Positions 1 through 7,707 of a stretch of DNA of 18,776 nucleotides are shown here, piece by piece. The notes beneath the pieces are model-generated. The model worked only from the letters and a program-made list of their open reading frames with translations. It had not been told where the DNA came from and searched no databases. Source of the DNA: Comamonadaceae bacterium (lineage in GTDB: Bacteria > Pseudomonadota > Gammaproteobacteria > Burkholderiales > Burkholderiaceae). Every line of letters starts with the position of its first letter. The stretch's first letter is position 1. The stretch spans positions 1 to 18,776 of the forward strand of contig CANCCJ010000045.1 of assembly GCA_947374535.1 (NCBI GenBank), given 5' to 3'. The position numbers and the translations under genes are program-made.

Positions 1-700
1 TTACACGGTCACGGGCGGTTTGGTGTCGGGTGAGAACGTGACGGCGAGCTTGGCCTACACGGACAAGAACGCAGGTGCAGGTAACAAGACGATTGCAGTG
101 ACGAACGCCACAGCAGGTGCCAACACCAGCTTGAGCAACTACAACGTGATATTGGTGAATAGTACAAATAGCACCATCAACACGGCAGCTCTGAGCTTGA
201 CGGCTACAGCGCAGTCCAAGACGTACGACGGTAACTTAACGGTGACGAATGCCAGCGGTTACACGGTCACGGGCGGTTTGGTGTCGGGTGAGAACGTGAC
301 GGCGAGCTTGGCCTACACGGACAAGAATGCAGGTGCAGGTAACAAGACGATTGCAGTGACGAACGCCACAGCAGGTGCCAACACCAGCTTGAGCAACTAC
401 AACGTGACGTTGGTCAACAGTACGGCGAGCACGATCAACGCAGCGACGCTGACGTTGACAGCGGGAGCGCAAACGAAAACGTATGACGGCAACACAACGG
501 TGGGTAACGCCAGTGCATACACGACCACAGGTTTGGTGTCGGGTGAGAACGTGACGGCGAGCTTGGCCTACACGGACAAGAACGCAGGTGCAGGTAACAA
601 GACGATTTCAGTGAGTAATGCCACCGCAGGTGCGAACACCACGCTGAGTAACTACAACGTAACGTTGGTCAATAACACGGCCAGTACGATTGATAAAGCA
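1..700 (+). repeat. Three tandem YDG-type repeats, 258/255-bp period
   Basis: The segment beginning TTACACGGTC at 1 recurs at 259. Bases 1-149 match 259-407 with a single mismatch that I can see (C70 versus T328). A third, more diverged copy starts near 517, where the motif GTTTGGTGTCGGGTGAG is again exact (531 versus 276). The period is 86 then 85 codons, so the reading frame is kept. The array continues off the left edge. Confidence 0.9.
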
Positions 701-2644
701 AACTTGAATGTACTTATTACTAACGACGCAAAGTTTGTCACGCAAGCTGATAACGTATCGTATGCTGGTATTTCTTATAGCGGCTTGGTTGGAGGTGAAA
801 CAAGTTCAGTCGCCGTAACTGGAGCGTCTATTTCACGAACAAACGCCAATGTAGGAACTGCAGGTACATATAACGGCGTTTTGACAGCGGCAAATATCAG
901 CTCTGCCAATTACAACTTGACTGTCCAGTCAGGCAACTACACCATCGTTGCAGCTGATCAGCTATTAGTTCGTGTCACCAATACAAATGCAACCTACGGT
1001 ACGACAGCAAACTTGACCGTAACGAGTGCGCAGTACATGAATAGTTCAAATGTAATTAGCAATTTGACGCTGTCAAATCAGGTTGGAAACACGTATAACT
1101 ATTCGGACGGTGTAGGTGGGCTTGCAAACTTTACTCTGGGAGCTGCAAATGCATCGATGAGCACAAGTGGTAACACGATTGTGGGTGCATATAACGTGGG
1201 TGCAAATAATGTGACGACTGTACATGCTGTGAACTTCAATAACAACTTAACTGTTGTTGGTTCTATGACTGTCGACAAAGCAAACATCAGCTCGGTGTCT
1301 GGAATTTCAGTCGTAAACAAGAGCTATGACACTACAACCACCGCAACGCTAAATAGTTCGTCAGCGATTTTCAATGGTAAGGTAGTTAATGATGTATTGA
1401 ATGTGAGTTCTGCAACGGGTACGTTTGCAGATAAGAACGCAGCTACAGGTAAGGCTGTCAGTATCTCTGGCATAACCTTGGGTGGAGCAGATGCGGGCAA
1501 CTACAACTTGGCCTCAGCAACATCGACTGCAACAGCTAATATCAGCCAAGCCAGCATTTCTGCTGTGACCGGCATCACAGCAGCAAACAAGGTGTATGAC
1601 GCAACGACAGCTGCAACACTCAATAGCACATCAGCTGCGTTTGCAGGAAAGTTTGCGGGTGACACGTTGAGTGTGAGTTCTGCGACGGTTACGTTTGCAG
1701 ATAAGAACGTAGCGACAGGTAAGGCTGTCAGTGTCTCTGGCATAACCTTGGGTGGAGCAGATGCGGGCAACTACAACTTGGCCTCAGCAACATCGACTGC
1801 AACAGCTGATATTACCCAAGCCACCATTTCTGCTGTGACCGGCATCACAGCAGCAAACAAGGTGTATGACGCAACGACAGCTGCAACACTCAATAGCACA
1901 TCAGCCGCGTTTGCAGGAAAGTTTGCGGGTGACACGTTGAGTGTGAGTTCTGCAACGGGCACGTTTGCAGATAAGAACGCAGCGACAGGTAAGGCTGTGA
2001 GTATCTCTGGCGTAACGTTGGGTGGATTAGATGCTGGTAACTATGTGCTGGCGACAAACACAGCCAGCACAACAGCTAATATCAGCCAAGCCAGCATTTC
2101 TGCAGTGACTGGAGTCACAGCAGCAAACAAGGTGTATGACGCAACGACAGCTGCAACACTCAATAGCACATCAGCTGCGTTTGCAGGAAAGTTTGCGGGT
2201 GACACGCTGAATGTGGGGGCAGCAACAGGTGCATTTAGCGATGCAACTGTAGCAAGTGGCAAGCGTGTGAGTATTTCAGGAATCACATTGGGTGGTGTAG
2301 ATGCTAGCAACTATGTATTGGCAAGCGCTACAGCAAGCACAACTGCAGATATAACTTCTGGAACGACAACTCCAGTAGTTGTGACAGTCGAAAAGATGAA
2401 GCAGGCTGCAGTTGCTGCTTATGTCATTTCACCTGTCTCAACGCAAGTCAATAGCGTTACAAGTACACCAAGTAGTGATGGCACGAAAACGACGCACGAA
2501 GCAACTTCACGAGTGTTTACAACTCAAGGAACGGTTAGCAATGTGGCACCACGCATTGTGGCTGTGAAAGGCACTGGCATTGCATTGCCTGCGAATACGC
2601 CAGCGTTTCGTGATGATGAAGATTTCAAAAAAGAAAATAATTAA
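2..2644 (+). CDS. Large repeat adhesin (TPS/filamentous-haemagglutinin type), 3' part only
   Basis: The frame is open from base 2 (Y-T-V-T-G-G...) and runs to TAA at 2642-2644, so the true start lies left of the window; the TTG at 20 is internal. What is visible is about 880 residues of Ser/Thr/Asn/Ala-rich beta repeats. Three YDG-type units (KTYDGN, GLVSGENV, NYNVTLV) span about 1-700. MBG-like units follow to about 1290, then four exact 270-bp YDG units (VYDATT, GDTLSV, GNYNLAS) at 1291-2370. A non-repeat tail of 91 residues ends in acidic/basic residues. I count about 44 N-X-S/T sequons and no cysteine, so the cysteine-pair C-terminal anchor of Haemophilus HMW1 is absent. The repeat families are typical of secreted Burkholderiales adhesins with an N-terminal haemagglutinin domain, which would lie outside the window. 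The glycosyltransferase directly downstream supports it being an N-glycosylated adhesin. Surface function is inferred. Confidence 0.85.
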   Translation, partial: YTVTGGLVSGENVTASLAYTDKNAGAGNKTIAVTNATAGANTSLSNYNVILVNSTNSTINTAALSLTATAQSKTYDGNLTVTNASGYTVTGGLVSGENVTASLAYTDKNAGAGNKTIAVTNATAGANTSLSNYNVTLVNSTASTINAATLTLTAGAQTKTYDGNTTVGNASAYTTTGLVSGENVTASLAYTDKNAGAGNKTISVSNATAGANTTLSNYNVTLVNNTASTIDKANLNVLITNDAKFVTQADNVSYAGISYSGLVGGETSSVAVTGASISRTNANVGTAGTYNGVLTAANISSANYNLTVQSGNYTIVAADQLLVRVTNTNATYGTTANLTVTSAQYMNSSNVISNLTLSNQVGNTYNYSDGVGGLANFTLGAANASMSTSGNTIVGAYNVGANNVTTVHAVNFNNNLTVVGSMTVDKANISSVSGISVVNKSYDTTTTATLNSSSAIFNGKVVNDVLNVSSATGTFADKNAATGKAVSISGITLGGADAGNYNLASATSTATANISQASISAVTGITAANKVYDATTAATLNSTSAAFAGKFAGDTLSVSSATVTFADKNVATGKAVSVSGITLGGADAGNYNLASATSTATADITQATISAVTGITAANKVYDATTAATLNSTSAAFAGKFAGDTLSVSSATGTFADKNAATGKAVSISGVTLGGLDAGNYVLATNTASTTANISQASISAVTGVTAANKVYDATTAATLNSTSAAFAGKFAGDTLNVGAATGAFSDATVASGKRVSISGITLGGVDASNYVLASATASTTADITSGTTTPVVVTVEKMKQAAVAAYVISPVSTQVNSVTSTPSSDGTKTTHEATSRVFTTQGTVSNVAPRIVAVKGTGIALPANTPAFRDDEDFKKENN
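1291..2370 (+). repeat. Four in-frame 270-bp tandem repeats (YDG-type units)
   Basis: Equivalent positions fall at 1291, 1561, 1831 and 2101, a period of exactly 270 bp (90 codons). Copies starting at 1561, 1831 and 2101 share long identical stretches, for example from GTGTATGACGCAACGACAGC to the GACACG motif. The first copy is clearly diverged. The array encodes K-x-YDATT...AGDTL...TFADKN...GNYNLAS units. Such near-identical in-frame repeats can gain or lose copies by recombination without breaking the protein. Confidence 0.92.
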
Positions 2645-2649
2645 GGAAG
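2643..2649 (+). promoter_or_regulatory. Ribosome binding site of the glycosyltransferase, overlapping the adhesin stop
   Basis: AAGGAAG begins inside the TAA stop of the adhesin and lies 3 bp before ATG 2653 (AAGGA core at 5-bp spacing). The arrangement suggests translation of the glycosyltransferase is linked to termination on the adhesin message. It also supports ATG 2653 as the start. Confidence 0.75.
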
Positions 2650-2652
2650 TGC

Positions 2653-4494
2653 ATGACATTTTCATTAGAGAATTTTGAGGCATTTGCCTATAGTCGTGAT
2701 CGTGAAATGGGTGTGCGTGAGCTCGTGGCACTCCTTCAAGACTTAGATTCAAACTATGGGCATGTGGGGGCAGATTTTCATGCGATTGCGTTGCAGTCGG
2801 TATCGCATCAAGATTTGAACCAGCACGTGTGGACACGCGCAGCTGCAGCTGCGTCGTGTTTGCTGGCTGATCGTGAGTTGTTTTTTGCCCCTGAGTGGCG
2901 ACAACGCATATTGTCTAGCCACCGCTGGTTGTCTGCATTGTTTGCGGCTACACCGTTTCGCAATGCAGACCATGTGATGCGGTCTTTGAATTTGCAAGAG
3001 GACAAAGGTGATTTGACAAAACTCGTCGTGGGTGGGCCAGATCTCTTGAAGTTTTGCTTGCTGTATTCGCCTGAATCTGAGGTGGCGCTGGATTTGGATG
3101 CGTTTTGGGAAGCAGACAAGGTGTTGGCTGCAGGACTGTGCTTGGTGCTTTTATCCCCTAGATTTTTAGGGTCGCTGCAGGCACATAGCAAGCGCGAGTT
3201 GATATTGCCTTGGCTGAGTACAAGGCTTGATCAGATAGAAGACGTCGAGCAGCTGCCATTGGGGGTATTGCATGACTTGTACATGCATTGCAGTTACGCA
3301 GACCGCGCAGATAAGCACGATATCAAGAAGCCGATCAATACTTTGATTCAACGAAAGCTCAAGCAGCATGAGCTGATAGATCGCATAGTTATAGATAAAC
3401 CTATTGCAGGTGCCAAGAAGAAAAAGCCCGTGATGCTTGTGGTGCTGGAGTGGTTTACCAGCTCGCATTCAATTTATCGGACGCACTCACTGACAATGGA
3501 GAGTGCGCGCGAACAGTTTGAGTTGGTGGCGATGGCATACAAAAATTGTGTGGATGACACAACGCTCAAAGTGTTTGATGATTTTGTGGCGATTGACCAA
3601 AACACGGGTGTGATTGATCAGTTGAAGTTTATTCAATCAGAGGCTAAGAAGCGAAATGCCGCTGTGTGCTACATGCCTAGTGTGGGTATGTTTCCACTCA
3701 CGATGTGGCTGGCTAATTTGCGTATAGCGCCTTTGCAGTTGATGGCATTAGGCCATCCAGCTACAACGCATTCAGATGCGATTGATTATGTGGTGGTGGA
3801 AGAAGACTATGTGGGTGACGAGGCTTGCTTTAGCGAGAAGCTTCTGAAGCTGCCATTTGACGGTATGCCTTATCGGCCTTCGGCTTCTGCGGCTGGGCTT
3901 GATTTGGTGAAGGAGCCAAATGCTTCTCCAGCTGTTGTACAGATTGCGATGTGCGCTACCACGATGAAGTTGAACCCGAACTTTCTACAAACATGCGCTC
4001 GGATTGTGAATGAGTGTTCAGTGCCTGTGCATTTTCATTTCCTGATTGGGCAGGCGCAGGGCTTGACATTTCCCAATGTGCAGCGAGTGGTGCATGAATT
4101 TTTAGGTGACCATGTAACGGTGTATCCGCATCAAAACTATGCGGAGTACATGGCGGTGATTTCGGGTTGCGATATGTTTATTAATCCGTTCCCGTTTGGC
4201 AATACCAACGGCATTATTGATACGGTAAGTGCGGGTCTAGTGGGCGTTTGTAAGACTGGGCCTGAGGTGCACGAGCACATTGATGAAGGTTTGTTTAGTC
4301 GCTTGGGTTTACCAAAGTGGCTGGTTGCGAAGACGGTGGATGAGTACGTGACAGCCGCTATCCGTTTGGCAACAAATCATGACGAACGAGTACTTTTGCG
4401 TAAGGCACATGCAGGTGTGGGTAAGGTGGACTTGTTGTTTAAAGGACGCCCTCAGTTCATGGGAGAGATGATTTTTAAATTGCTAAAGAAATAA
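2653..4494 (+). CDS. HMW1C-like cytoplasmic N-glycosyltransferase (GT41 family)
   Basis: At 613 residues it matches the usual size of HMW1C enzymes (about 620). That family transfers glucose or galactose from UDP-sugars directly onto Asn in N-X-S/T sequons of adhesins, in the cytoplasm before secretion. The N-terminal half is an all-helical region. The GT-B half carries GHPATTHSD at 367-375, K439 in MKLNPNF (family nucleotide-sugar-binding Lys), H493 in YPHQNY and NPFPFGNTNG at 511-520. CKTGPEVHEHIDEGLF then follows. These are the family's signature blocks and all look intact. There is no signal peptide, as expected for a cytoplasmic enzyme. It sits 8 bp after a sequon-rich adhesin gene, the same adhesin-then-hmwC order as in Haemophilus, except that no hmwB-type transporter gene lies between. 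The adhesin as substrate is inferred from operon position. Confidence 0.93.
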   Translation: MTFSLENFEAFAYSRDREMGVRELVALLQDLDSNYGHVGADFHAIALQSVSHQDLNQHVWTRAAAAASCLLADRELFFAPEWRQRILSSHRWLSALFAATPFRNADHVMRSLNLQEDKGDLTKLVVGGPDLLKFCLLYSPESEVALDLDAFWEADKVLAAGLCLVLLSPRFLGSLQAHSKRELILPWLSTRLDQIEDVEQLPLGVLHDLYMHCSYADRADKHDIKKPINTLIQRKLKQHELIDRIVIDKPIAGAKKKKPVMLVVLEWFTSSHSIYRTHSLTMESAREQFELVAMAYKNCVDDTTLKVFDDFVAIDQNTGVIDQLKFIQSEAKKRNAAVCYMPSVGMFPLTMWLANLRIAPLQLMALGHPATTHSDAIDYVVVEEDYVGDEACFSEKLLKLPFDGMPYRPSASAAGLDLVKEPNASPAVVQIAMCATTMKLNPNFLQTCARIVNECSVPVHFHFLIGQAQGLTFPNVQRVVHEFLGDHVTVYPHQNYAEYMAVISGCDMFINPFPFGNTNGIIDTVSAGLVGVCKTGPEVHEHIDEGLFSRLGLPKWLVAKTVDEYVTAAIRLATNHDERVLLRKAHAGVGKVDLLFKGRPQFMGEMIFKLLKK

Positions 4495-5349
4495 ATGCTT
4501 AGCACTGATGATTTTTTAGCCGATTTGCTAAAGCCTATTCGTTTGACGCATGTTGTGGATGTGGGAGCTAATCCAATTGAGGGTGACCCACCTTACAAAA
4601 AGATGCTGCAATCAAACCTATGCACGGTGACTGGCTTTGAGCCGCAGTTGAGTGCATTGCACGAGTTGAATGCTAAGAAGTCAGAGAGTGAAACCTATTT
4701 GCCTTACGCACTAGGGAGTGGTGGCGATAAGGTGTTAAATGTTTGCCGTTATTCGGGCTGGACGAGCTTGCTAAAGCCTCGTAAAGCGACGTTGGATGTT
4801 TTTTCTCAGTTTAAAAATAATGCACAAGTGATACAGACACTAGATGTGAAAACGCATCGGTTGGATGATTTGCCAGAAGTTGCTGCATTTGATTTGCTGA
4901 AAATTGATGTTCAAGGTGGTGAGCTAGATGTGTTTATGGGTGGAATTAACCACCTAAAGAATGCTGTGGCTATTCAGACAGAGGTGTCGTTTATCACGTT
5001 GTATGAAAAACAGCCTTGTTTTGGCACGATTGATTTGACATTGCGAAAGTTAGGATTTGTACCGCATTGCTTTAATCAAGTGAAAACTTGGCCAGTGGGC
5101 CCACTTCAATTTGAAAGCAATTCGCCACAGCAGTTCAATCAGTTGTTAGAGGCTGATGTGGTGTATGTCAAAAATTTCATTGATCCAGTGTTGATGACCA
5201 ACGAGCAATTGAAGCAATTGTGTTTGCTGATGTTTCATTGCTATGGCAGCCTAGATTTGAGCGGGCGTTGTATTGAGCTACTCGAATCAAGAGGTGTATT
5301 GCCAGATGGAGTGAAAAGATACGTGGAGTTTTTAAACACTCAACACTGA
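4495..5349 (+). CDS. FkbM-family SAM-dependent methyltransferase
   Basis: The 284-residue product has an FkbM-type Rossmann methyltransferase core. DVGANP near residues 22-27 is the SAM-binding motif I, E-P in GFEPQ (about 44-48) is motif II, and DLLKIDVQGGELDVFMG (about 134-150) is the hallmark FkbM motif with IDVQGGE. A C-terminal extension of about 90 residues is not recognised. FkbM enzymes are O-methyltransferases, many acting on sugars. The gene begins immediately after the glycosyltransferase stop (TAAATG), so the two are almost certainly co-transcribed and probably translationally coupled; no strong separate Shine-Dalgarno is seen. The context suggests it methylates either the sugar put on the adhesin or a related glycan, but the substrate is not shown by the sequence. 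There is no signal peptide or membrane segment. Confidence 0.88.
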   Translation: MLSTDDFLADLLKPIRLTHVVDVGANPIEGDPPYKKMLQSNLCTVTGFEPQLSALHELNAKKSESETYLPYALGSGGDKVLNVCRYSGWTSLLKPRKATLDVFSQFKNNAQVIQTLDVKTHRLDDLPEVAAFDLLKIDVQGGELDVFMGGINHLKNAVAIQTEVSFITLYEKQPCFGTIDLTLRKLGFVPHCFNQVKTWPVGPLQFESNSPQQFNQLLEADVVYVKNFIDPVLMTNEQLKQLCLLMFHCYGSLDLSGRCIELLESRGVLPDGVKRYVEFLNTQH

Positions 5350-5351
5350 AG

Positions 5352-5368
5352 CAATTTCAGTGAAATTG
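5352..5368. terminator. Palindrome between convergent genes, possible weak bidirectional terminator
   Basis: CAATTTCA-G-TGAAATTG is a perfect 8-bp inverted repeat with a one-base centre. It lies just after the FkbM stop (5347-5349) and overlaps the end of the convergent lipoprotein gene. It is AT-rich and lacks a clear T-run, so terminator function is only a possibility. Confidence 0.35.
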
Positions 5369-5707
5369 TCCCTCAAAGCAATGCCTTAATTCATGACCCA
5401 ACACAACATGGTTGGTGTTGGGCGTAGTGATGATGGTGCAATGCTTGTCAGCAACGGTCCAAACGGCGCAAGCAATAGGTGCTGAACCGTTAGATGCTTG
5501 TGATTTATTAGATAACTTGGCACAGATTTCACTCGCATCGGATCGTATTTCCCAGCTAAGTTGAATATTGTTCATGATGCGTTGATCAACAGACTGCGCT
5601 GCAAAGTTTTCGAACTCAGAATGCGCAACGGTATAACAACCTACGAGCGATGCCAGAGTGAGCACAGTAACTGCTCGCTCTGCAAGGGCTCGGATAATGC
5701 GCCACAT
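5357..5707 (-). CDS. Small putative lipoprotein with HExxH motif
   Basis: The 116-residue product starts at ATG 5705-5707 with a strong GGAGG Shine-Dalgarno (plus-strand CCTCC at 5714-5718). The N-terminus is basic, then hydrophobic, and ends in LASLVGC (Cys24), a plausible signal-peptidase II lipobox. Lipoylation and sorting to an envelope membrane are therefore likely. The C-terminus carries GHELRHCFEGQFH, which contains HELRH, the HExxH zinc-binding pattern of gluzincin metallopeptidases. No recognisable third ligand domain is present and the protein is very short, so catalysis is doubtful. The gene is convergent with the FkbM gene, 7 bp apart. I do not recognise a named family, and any link to the adhesin operon is unproven. 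Confidence 0.7.
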   Translation of the reverse strand: MWRIIRALAERAVTVLTLASLVGCYTVAHSEFENFAAQSVDQRIMNNIQLSWEIRSDASEICAKLSNKSQASNGSAPIACAVWTVADKHCTIITTPNTNHVVLGHELRHCFEGQFH

Positions 5708-5726
5708 GAAGTGCCTCCGCTGGGTT

Positions 5727-5758
5727 TGTTGATATTGATGTATTTGCCAATATCGACA
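5727..5758. promoter_or_regulatory. Imperfect inverted repeat upstream of the small lipoprotein gene
   Basis: Arms TGTTGATATTG (5727-5737) and CAATATCGACA (5748-5758) are inverted repeats with one mismatch (tolerated as G-U in RNA) and a 10-bp spacer. They lie about 9 bp beyond the Shine-Dalgarno of the leftward gene at 5707. The repeat could be an operator or a leader hairpin; the sequence does not decide which. The rest of 5759-5911 holds no gene that I can support. It contains a 10-bp palindrome, TACTTAAGTA, at 5839-5848. Confidence 0.4.
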
Positions 5759-5911
5759 GATTAGCGGATTGCGCGATTAAATGTTCATTCTGTCCGGTTT
5801 TATTTGATGGTCTTGATGGTTTTCTTTACGTGTATCGATACTTAAGTAGTTGCTTTGTTGATTTCGCTTGCGTGAAGATTGCGCTTTGGAGTAAAGCTGC
5901 ACGTAGAGATA

Positions 5912-7687
5912 TCAAGCAGTATGCTGCAGTATGGTGCGAATTAGTACTTCACGGTCAAAGGGCTTGGGTAGGAGTTCGAGAATGCCTACTTCTAAACAAG
6001 CTTTTACGGCATCGTTAGCAACATTGGCTGTCAATGCCACCACAGCAACATCGCATAGAGGCGGCTTGCATTCCGACCGAATGATGCGAGTGACTTCAAT
6101 GCCAGAGTAGTCTGGCATGATGAGGTCCATCAGCACCAGGTCGTAATGATTGGCTTTCATCTTTTCGATAGCCTCAGTGCCGTTGCGAGCTTCGTCAATT
6201 CGAGCGTTTGGTAAACCTCGCTTGATGGTTGCAGATGCGACGAGTCTGTTGGTCGCATGGTCATCGACCAAAAGTAAATAGACTTGATTTGGGTGAGTTT
6301 CGTTAACGGCTGCTATCGGACTGACTGAGGGTGCTTGGGCGAGTTGAACGGGTAGATTCACTTGGAACGTAGAACCTACTCCTACTTGACTTTGAATAGT
6401 GATAGTGCCGCCAAGGTTTTTAATCAAGCTCTGTGTGATGGCTAGCCCGAGACCATTGCCACGCAATGAGTTGTCATTTCCTAGGAGTCTTTGAGTGTCG
6501 AGTTGCACAAATGGCTCAAAGATTTGATCTATAGATTCAACCGGTATGCCAATGCCTGTGTCTTGAACTTCTAATATAAGTTGCCCAACATTCTGATTAG
6601 CATCGTCAAATTCAAAACTCGCATGAGTGGTGACGCTGCCACTGGCTGTGAACTTCAGTGCATTGCCAAGTAGGTTAAGAAATATTTGCGTGAATCGATG
6701 TGGATCAATTCGAACCCATTGAGGGAAATGGGCGTCGATGGTTAGTACATAGTTAAGGGCTTGTTCCGCTGCTTTGGGCGCTAGAGTTTGATGTGTTTCT
6801 TGGAGAACTTGATGCAGGTTGACTGTCTGCGGCGTGAAGACAAGTTTGCCTTGTCGTATTTGAGAGTAGTCAAGAAGATCATTGATGACGGTTAACAAGT
6901 GTGCTGCTGAATTTTGTGCGCCTTGCACGTAGGTGGTGGCGATGGTAGGTAAGTTATCGGTCGTGTGTAATAGGCCCAAGTAACCCATGATGGCATTCAA
7001 GGGGGTTCGCATTTCGTGGCTGACGGTGGCTAAGAATCTGTCTTTATGAACATTGGCTTTTTGTAGATCTTGAGAAAGTGTATTGAGTGTTTCGTTTTTT
7101 CGTTTGATATGGCGAATATTTCGCGCATTGGCAGAGTCATAAGTCATGACTAACATGACTTGGGTGACGCAAAGTAAGCCAATCATGATGGTGCTAAGGG
7201 CTAGTTCTTGAAGACTTTTATCGGGCGAAAGTGGAACGAAGCCATGCAGCTGAGCCCAATAGATGCTGATGACTGCTAGAAATGAAAAGAAGAGCCATAC
7301 ATAACTCCATCTTCTTGAGACGGTGAACAGGGGCAAAATCGGGACAATGCCCATCCAAATCATGACTGGTGAAGCAACACCGCCAGAGTAATAGGCGTTG
7401 TACAAGATGCCCCACATGAGGGTAACTTGATAAATGATTTGCACCCAGGGTATGGCGATACCTAAGCGCCATAAACCAATGCAAAGTGAAATTAGTAGTG
7501 CGCAAAGCGCTGATGACCACGCGGGGCGATACTGTCCTGTGTAAGCCAGTAATGGCGAGAGAAACGTCAGACAGAAAACCGCAGATGCAGAAAACGATAA
7601 GAAGTAATAGTCTTCCACACTGCGAAGGTTAGCGGGGAGCTTGTGGCGTATGCCACTGTAGAGGCCCCTCTTTAAGTCAATAGCCAT
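5912..7687 (-). CDS. Membrane hybrid histidine kinase with C-terminal receiver domain
   Basis: I place the start at ATG 7685-7687 (591 residues). An in-frame TTG at 7712-7714 would add nine residues and overlap the upstream gene by 7 bp; neither start has a clear Shine-Dalgarno. The first 180 residues contain about six hydrophobic segments (starting VFCLTFLSPLLAY). A short coiled linker precedes the HisKA domain with FLATVSHEMRTPLNAIMG, phospho-acceptor H224. The HATPase domain keeps NLLGNALKF, DTGIGIP and GNGLGLAI. The C-terminal receiver has LLLVDDH, D521 in VLMDLIMPD, ALTAN and the PKPFD lysine. All catalytic motifs look intact, so it should autophosphorylate and pass phosphate to its own receiver. 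The sensor is a membrane-embedded module without a recognisable periplasmic domain. It is downstream of and probably co-transcribed with the outer-membrane protein gene. The target is unknown; adhesion or biofilm control is a guess from context. Confidence 0.9.
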   Translation of the reverse strand: MAIDLKRGLYSGIRHKLPANLRSVEDYYFLSFSASAVFCLTFLSPLLAYTGQYRPAWSSALCALLISLCIGLWRLGIAIPWVQIIYQVTLMWGILYNAYYSGGVASPVMIWMGIVPILPLFTVSRRWSYVWLFFSFLAVISIYWAQLHGFVPLSPDKSLQELALSTIMIGLLCVTQVMLVMTYDSANARNIRHIKRKNETLNTLSQDLQKANVHKDRFLATVSHEMRTPLNAIMGYLGLLHTTDNLPTIATTYVQGAQNSAAHLLTVINDLLDYSQIRQGKLVFTPQTVNLHQVLQETHQTLAPKAAEQALNYVLTIDAHFPQWVRIDPHRFTQIFLNLLGNALKFTASGSVTTHASFEFDDANQNVGQLILEVQDTGIGIPVESIDQIFEPFVQLDTQRLLGNDNSLRGNGLGLAITQSLIKNLGGTITIQSQVGVGSTFQVNLPVQLAQAPSVSPIAAVNETHPNQVYLLLVDDHATNRLVASATIKRGLPNARIDEARNGTEAIEKMKANHYDLVLMDLIMPDYSGIEVTRIIRSECKPPLCDVAVVALTANVANDAVKACLEVGILELLPKPFDREVLIRTILQHTA

Positions 7688-7707
7688 GAGTGATTGCGCT
7701 GGTGTGT

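Noticed and set aside
1..2370. Regularly spaced repeats considered as CRISPR
   Set aside because: The units are 255-270 bp, contiguous and in frame with a protein. There are no short repeats with unique spacers and no cas genes.
2653..4494. Alternative call as a TPR-type O-GlcNAc transferase
   Set aside because: The GT41 catalytic blocks are present, but the N-terminal half shows no TPR consensus, and the length and signature residues fit the HMW1C branch.
5561..6018. Plus-strand frames of 67 and 62 codons around the small lipoprotein and the kinase 3' end
   Set aside because: They have no Shine-Dalgarno or protein-like composition and are antisense to supported genes or in the intergenic gap.
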